NCBI GenBank assembly: GCA_021495925.1
Contig: JAKEKT010000025.1
Coordinates: 124,001 to 188,000, forward strand
Reading direction: 5' to 3'
Length of the DNA: 64,000 bases
Origin: Diplodia intermedia
Lineage: Eukaryota; Ascomycota; Dothideomycetes; Botryosphaeriales; Botryosphaeriaceae
Both the position numbers and the translations under genes were made by a program. Numbering within the stretch: the first letter of the stretch is position 1; each line of letters begins with the position of its first letter. The notes below the pieces were generated by a model. That model did not search any database. It saw only the letters and a program-made list of their open reading frames with translations, and was not told the DNA's origin. This document shows positions 61,004 to 64,000 of the stretch, piece by piece.

Positions 61004-62995
61004 TCACAAGGCCACATCCAGCACTAAGCTGACATCGCTAACTTGTTGGCCAGCGAGGTCCTCTAGTACAGGGATGAGATCCAAGAGCTCATTGTCATGC
61101 GCATCCGAAAACCAACTGCTAATCGGGACGGCGTGTTGCGGGTGGAAGATGTACGAAGTCGGCGAGTTGTCGATGATGATCGTCTCCTTCAGGTCGCGGC
61201 CCACTTGAGAAAGGTCCTGCCGCACAAGTTAGTCCGCAGTGACGCTCGGACGGCGCATGGTACTTGCCTTCACATAGTTGCCCTGGTGGTTATAGCAGCT
61301 CTCTCTAAACAGACGGTGGTGGACCACGCCGTGGATATCGAGTTGATCAAGGAGCGGATCGCCATACTAGATTGCATCAGGATGGTGGGGCTCGAGGGGG
61401 GAAAGCGCACAGACTGACCTTTGATACTGAAGCAGTGAAAACAACTACCTCGTACAGCTCACCGACACGTTTCATGAAGGCATCGACGCCGGGGCGCTTG
61501 ATGACGTAAACGTTGTGGTACTGTCCCTCAATCTCCACTGGAATCGTGAAGTCGGCCTGGTGCAAGATCTGTACCGAGTCAGCATATGCGGCGCAGCGAA
61601 AAGGAGAAGCCAGCTCACCTTGAAGCTGCTGTGGACAAGAGTCTCGTCGAGATCCAGGACCAAGCACTTCTTTCCCTTGAACTCGGGCCTGATAGGCGGC
61701 AGGAGCCACTTTTGCGGGGGCTCGGCAGGAGTAACGGCGAGAGAGCTATCCTGGCTCTGAGGTGTAGTTGCGGCAGGGGGGGCAGTTTGAGCCTGGCGAT
61801 CAACGAGCGGCGGCGGCGGCGGAAGGTCAATCTTAGTCGGCGCTGCATCCTGCTGCACAGGCTCACCGCTGTCCTCATTCAAAGGAATCTCGTTCGCGGC
61901 GATTGGTATCGATGGGCCAGCGTCCGTCATCTCGATATCCGCATCCCGCGCCTCTTGTTCGGGAGTCCTGTCGGTAATGGCTTGTTCTTCCGAAGGCGCA
62001 ACCGGCGTGGGGGCCTGGACATTGACTTGGGGGCCGTCCTCGGCAGCGACCGAGGTATCCAGGCGGTCACTCTTAGGAATAGCAGGGAGTGGTTGATCCA
62101 GAGTGTTCTTCTCTTGAGATGAAGCCGCTGGACCCTCCGAAATGGGCTTGTCCGCCGACGCGTCCCCTGACAACGGTTGCTTTTCAAAGTCCTTCACGGG
62201 CCCTCCTGCTTCCGTAGATTTGCCAGCCTTCTCTTCAATGGGTTCCTTTGAGTCGGCGGTGCTCGACTCTGCGGCACTCACGTCCTTCTTTGCTGTGGTG
62301 GCCGGCGCGGATTGCTTGCGAACCGAGCGTAGCTTGGTGGCCTTTTTGGGTGCCTCGGGGGACTCCTCCTGTCCAACCACATTGCCCTTCTCCGGCACGC
62401 CACAGCAGTTGAGTATGAGCAAAATCCTGGAAACACCGCTCTTTTTCTTGGGCTGGGCCTGAGGGGCAGAACCAGCCGCGCCAACTGCTTGCGCATTCTC
62501 AGGAGCCTTCTCGCTTGTCGCGGCACGCGCCTTGTGGGAGCGCTTGCTGCTCGCAGTGCTCCCAGCACGCCTCTTGCCCAAGAAGCTGCGCTTCGAGCCC
62601 CGTCCCACGCTCTCAGCCCCCTCACTTGCGGTCGCTCCGCTCAGTCCTGATCCACTTGCCGCGGCCTCCTCACCGGTTTGCGAATTCGAGTGTGGCACGT
62701 CGAGGAAAGAGGGCTTTCTTTTGGGCTCGTTTCCGGCACCAGCGGCTTGTTCCGACGTTGATCCAGCAGCGTTGTTTGACGACGAGGTAGGGGCGGCGCC
62801 TGCGTTCGCTGAGACGACGGTTAGCGTGCTGTGACGGGCGGGACGTGCGAGACTGGGGGCCTCGGCGAGCGGAGTGGTGAGAGTCGTACTGTTACCGTTG
62901 GAGTGCGGTGCTATCGCCTCGCCATTGTCGCTCGCTGCCGGCTTCTGCACAGCAGTCGACGGATCTGCGGACGACCGCACAGCCTCTTGGCTCAT
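61004..62995 (-). CDS. PSR1: Psr1-type plasma-membrane phosphatase (NLI-interacting-factor/CTD-like), 612 aa
   Basis: Exons are 62995-61619, 61568-61419, 61366-61268 and 61216-61004. It belongs to the HAD-type Ser/Thr phosphatases. Yeast Psr1/Psr2 act at the plasma membrane with Whi2 in the general and salt stress response. The catalytic DLDETLVHSSFK starts at Asp448 (D448, D450, T452). It is followed by VYVIKRPGVDAFMKR, VVVFTASVSKYGDPLLDQLD, HRLFRESCYNHQGNYVKDLS, ETIIIDNSPTSYIFHPQHAV and WFSDAHDNELLDLIP, the full domain. The N-terminal 430 residues are low-complexity, with a conserved short motif SGVSRILLILNCCGVP (about residues 190-205) whose cysteine pair could be palmitoylated. Intron 3 begins with GC (AAG|GCAAGT), a GC-AG intron. 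The start is the first in-frame ATG. Confidence 0.93.
61217..61267 (-). other. GC-AG intron in the Psr1-type gene (intron 3)
   Basis: Minus strand 61267-61217, 51 nt, starting GCAAGTACC and ending TGCGGCAG. It joins GNYVK to DLSQVGR exactly as in the family. The nearest GT, 4 nt later, breaks the frame. The GCAAGT match is typical of this minor class. Confidence 0.85.
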
Positions 62996-64000
62996 GTGGG
63001 GCAACGGACGCCTCTAGGTGAGGCTCGCAGTACGTGTTGTCAAGCGCGTGAGCGGGCGAGGAAGAGCGATGGCGCTCTCCTGGGGCTGGCGCGTCAAGGC
63101 GTGAAGGCCGAGTTGTGAGCTTCCAAAAGCAGCAAGCCGGGCGGAGCGGTGGGCGTTTCGGACGAGGACGGTGGGAGCTGAGGCTTGTCGTCGCGCGCGC
63201 TGCGGGTGCTGTCCTGCGCTGCAGCTTCGGCCGGGCGTTTGAGTATGGTCTCGCTTCAGAGCGTCGAGGGGAGCCGGGGAGGAAGAGTGATGGCAGTCGC
63301 TGCGCAGGCTAGATGGGTTGGGAGGCTGGGATACTCCGTGAATCGCTCGCTAACCGAAATGAGAGTCGCCGCCAGTCACGGGCGGCTGGGTCTTCGCGCG
63401 GGCCTGGGCGGGCAGCGAGCGATGACGAAACGGTGAGCTTGACGGTCTCGTGGGATGGGCGAGGGCAGCACGGCGGTGGCAGCTAGGAGCGGCAAGGTAG
63501 GGGAGGGTGCAGCAGCGCGAGTGCAGGGCAGGGCGAGAGGCTGACTCTTGGGCGTGGGCCACGGGCGGCTTCGGGGCAACTGCCGCTGGAGAGTCTAGGC
63601 TGGGAGCGGCCTCTCTGCGGAAGTGAGGTGCGCAGCAATCAGGGCGGGCACACGCAGGCTGGCATCTGGTAAGTTGCGGGCCGGGGAGCTTGTGGATTGA
63701 GCGACGACGAGCTGCCATGCGCGACGCTATTGGATCGCCCCGGCGAATGAGCGCCCCGGCCGCTTTGGCGGCCACGGTTTGGACACGCGTGAGTCGGCCA
63801 GCGTGCAGCCGGCCCTGTTCGGCCTTCGCAGCGCCCACCGCCAGCGCGCGCGACACGCCGCCGGCCTCCGCCTGCCCGTCCAGCGCGCTCGCCGTTGCGC
63901 CGTTGCGTCTGCGAGGCAGAGTCAGGACGCGCCGTGATCGTCGCGGCGCACTGCAGCTGGGCCAGAGGCTGATCAGCGTTGGCGGCTGTATTTTAAGGCC
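62996..64000. other. GC-rich region upstream of the Psr1-type gene
   Basis: No gene is recognised up to the window edge. It is the promoter side of the phosphatase gene. The open frames here are compositional, rich in Ala, Arg and Pro. Confidence 0.5.

Overview
The window looks like nuclear DNA of a filamentous ascomycete (Pezizomycotina, probably a Dothideomycete; the class is an inference). Reasons: short introns of about 50-150 nt with GTRNGT-type donors and CTRAC-type branch points, C/T-rich gene leaders, high third-position GC in coding exons, and a clearly fungal gene set (velvet regulator, ERG1, Psr-type phosphatase, Pmp3-like protein). I joined exons by hand. All protein-coding models keep frame across every junction, but no transcript was available to confirm them.

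Layout: a tRNA-Ala(AGC) at the left edge; an uncharacterised single-pass membrane protein (2477-4179, +); squalene epoxidase ERG1 (5414-7075, +); a 5.1 kb gene-free block; a Nudix ADP-sugar pyrophosphatase (12182-13147, +) convergent with CTP synthase (13745-15803, -); a VosA-type velvet regulator (17028-18524, -) followed upstream by 9.7 kb without a gene; a compact housekeeping cluster with PUS1 (28189-30325, -), TFIIE alpha (30624-31971, +) and SRP72 (32365-34409, +); a decayed patch with an orphan open frame and a broken aldo-keto reductase pseudogene (35111-36062); a Pmp3/Sna-like membrane protein (37032-37833, +) convergent with an MFS transporter (38288-40118, -); 5.2 kb without a gene; the large THADA/Trm732-type protein (45336-51062, -) divergent from TIM23 (51555-52265, +); 5.3 kb without a gene; SDS22 (57559-58889, -) and a Psr1-type CTD-like phosphatase (61004-62995, -).

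The genes do not form a pathway cluster. They are conserved housekeeping functions (sterol synthesis, nucleotide synthesis, tRNA modification, transcription initiation, ER and mitochondrial protein targeting, phosphatase control) plus one developmental regulator. No CRISPR array, complete transposon or secondary-metabolite cluster was seen.

The most interesting signals are in splicing. The third intron of CTP synthase can only be removed in frame with AT-AC boundaries, next to an ordinary fungal branch point. The last intron of SDS22 would have to end in GG to give the conserved C-terminus. A third gene has a GC-AG intron. Other points are a perfect 14-bp inverted repeat built of GCATGC units, the fossil aldo-keto reductase, and four long gene-free blocks, the longest of them upstream of the velvet gene.
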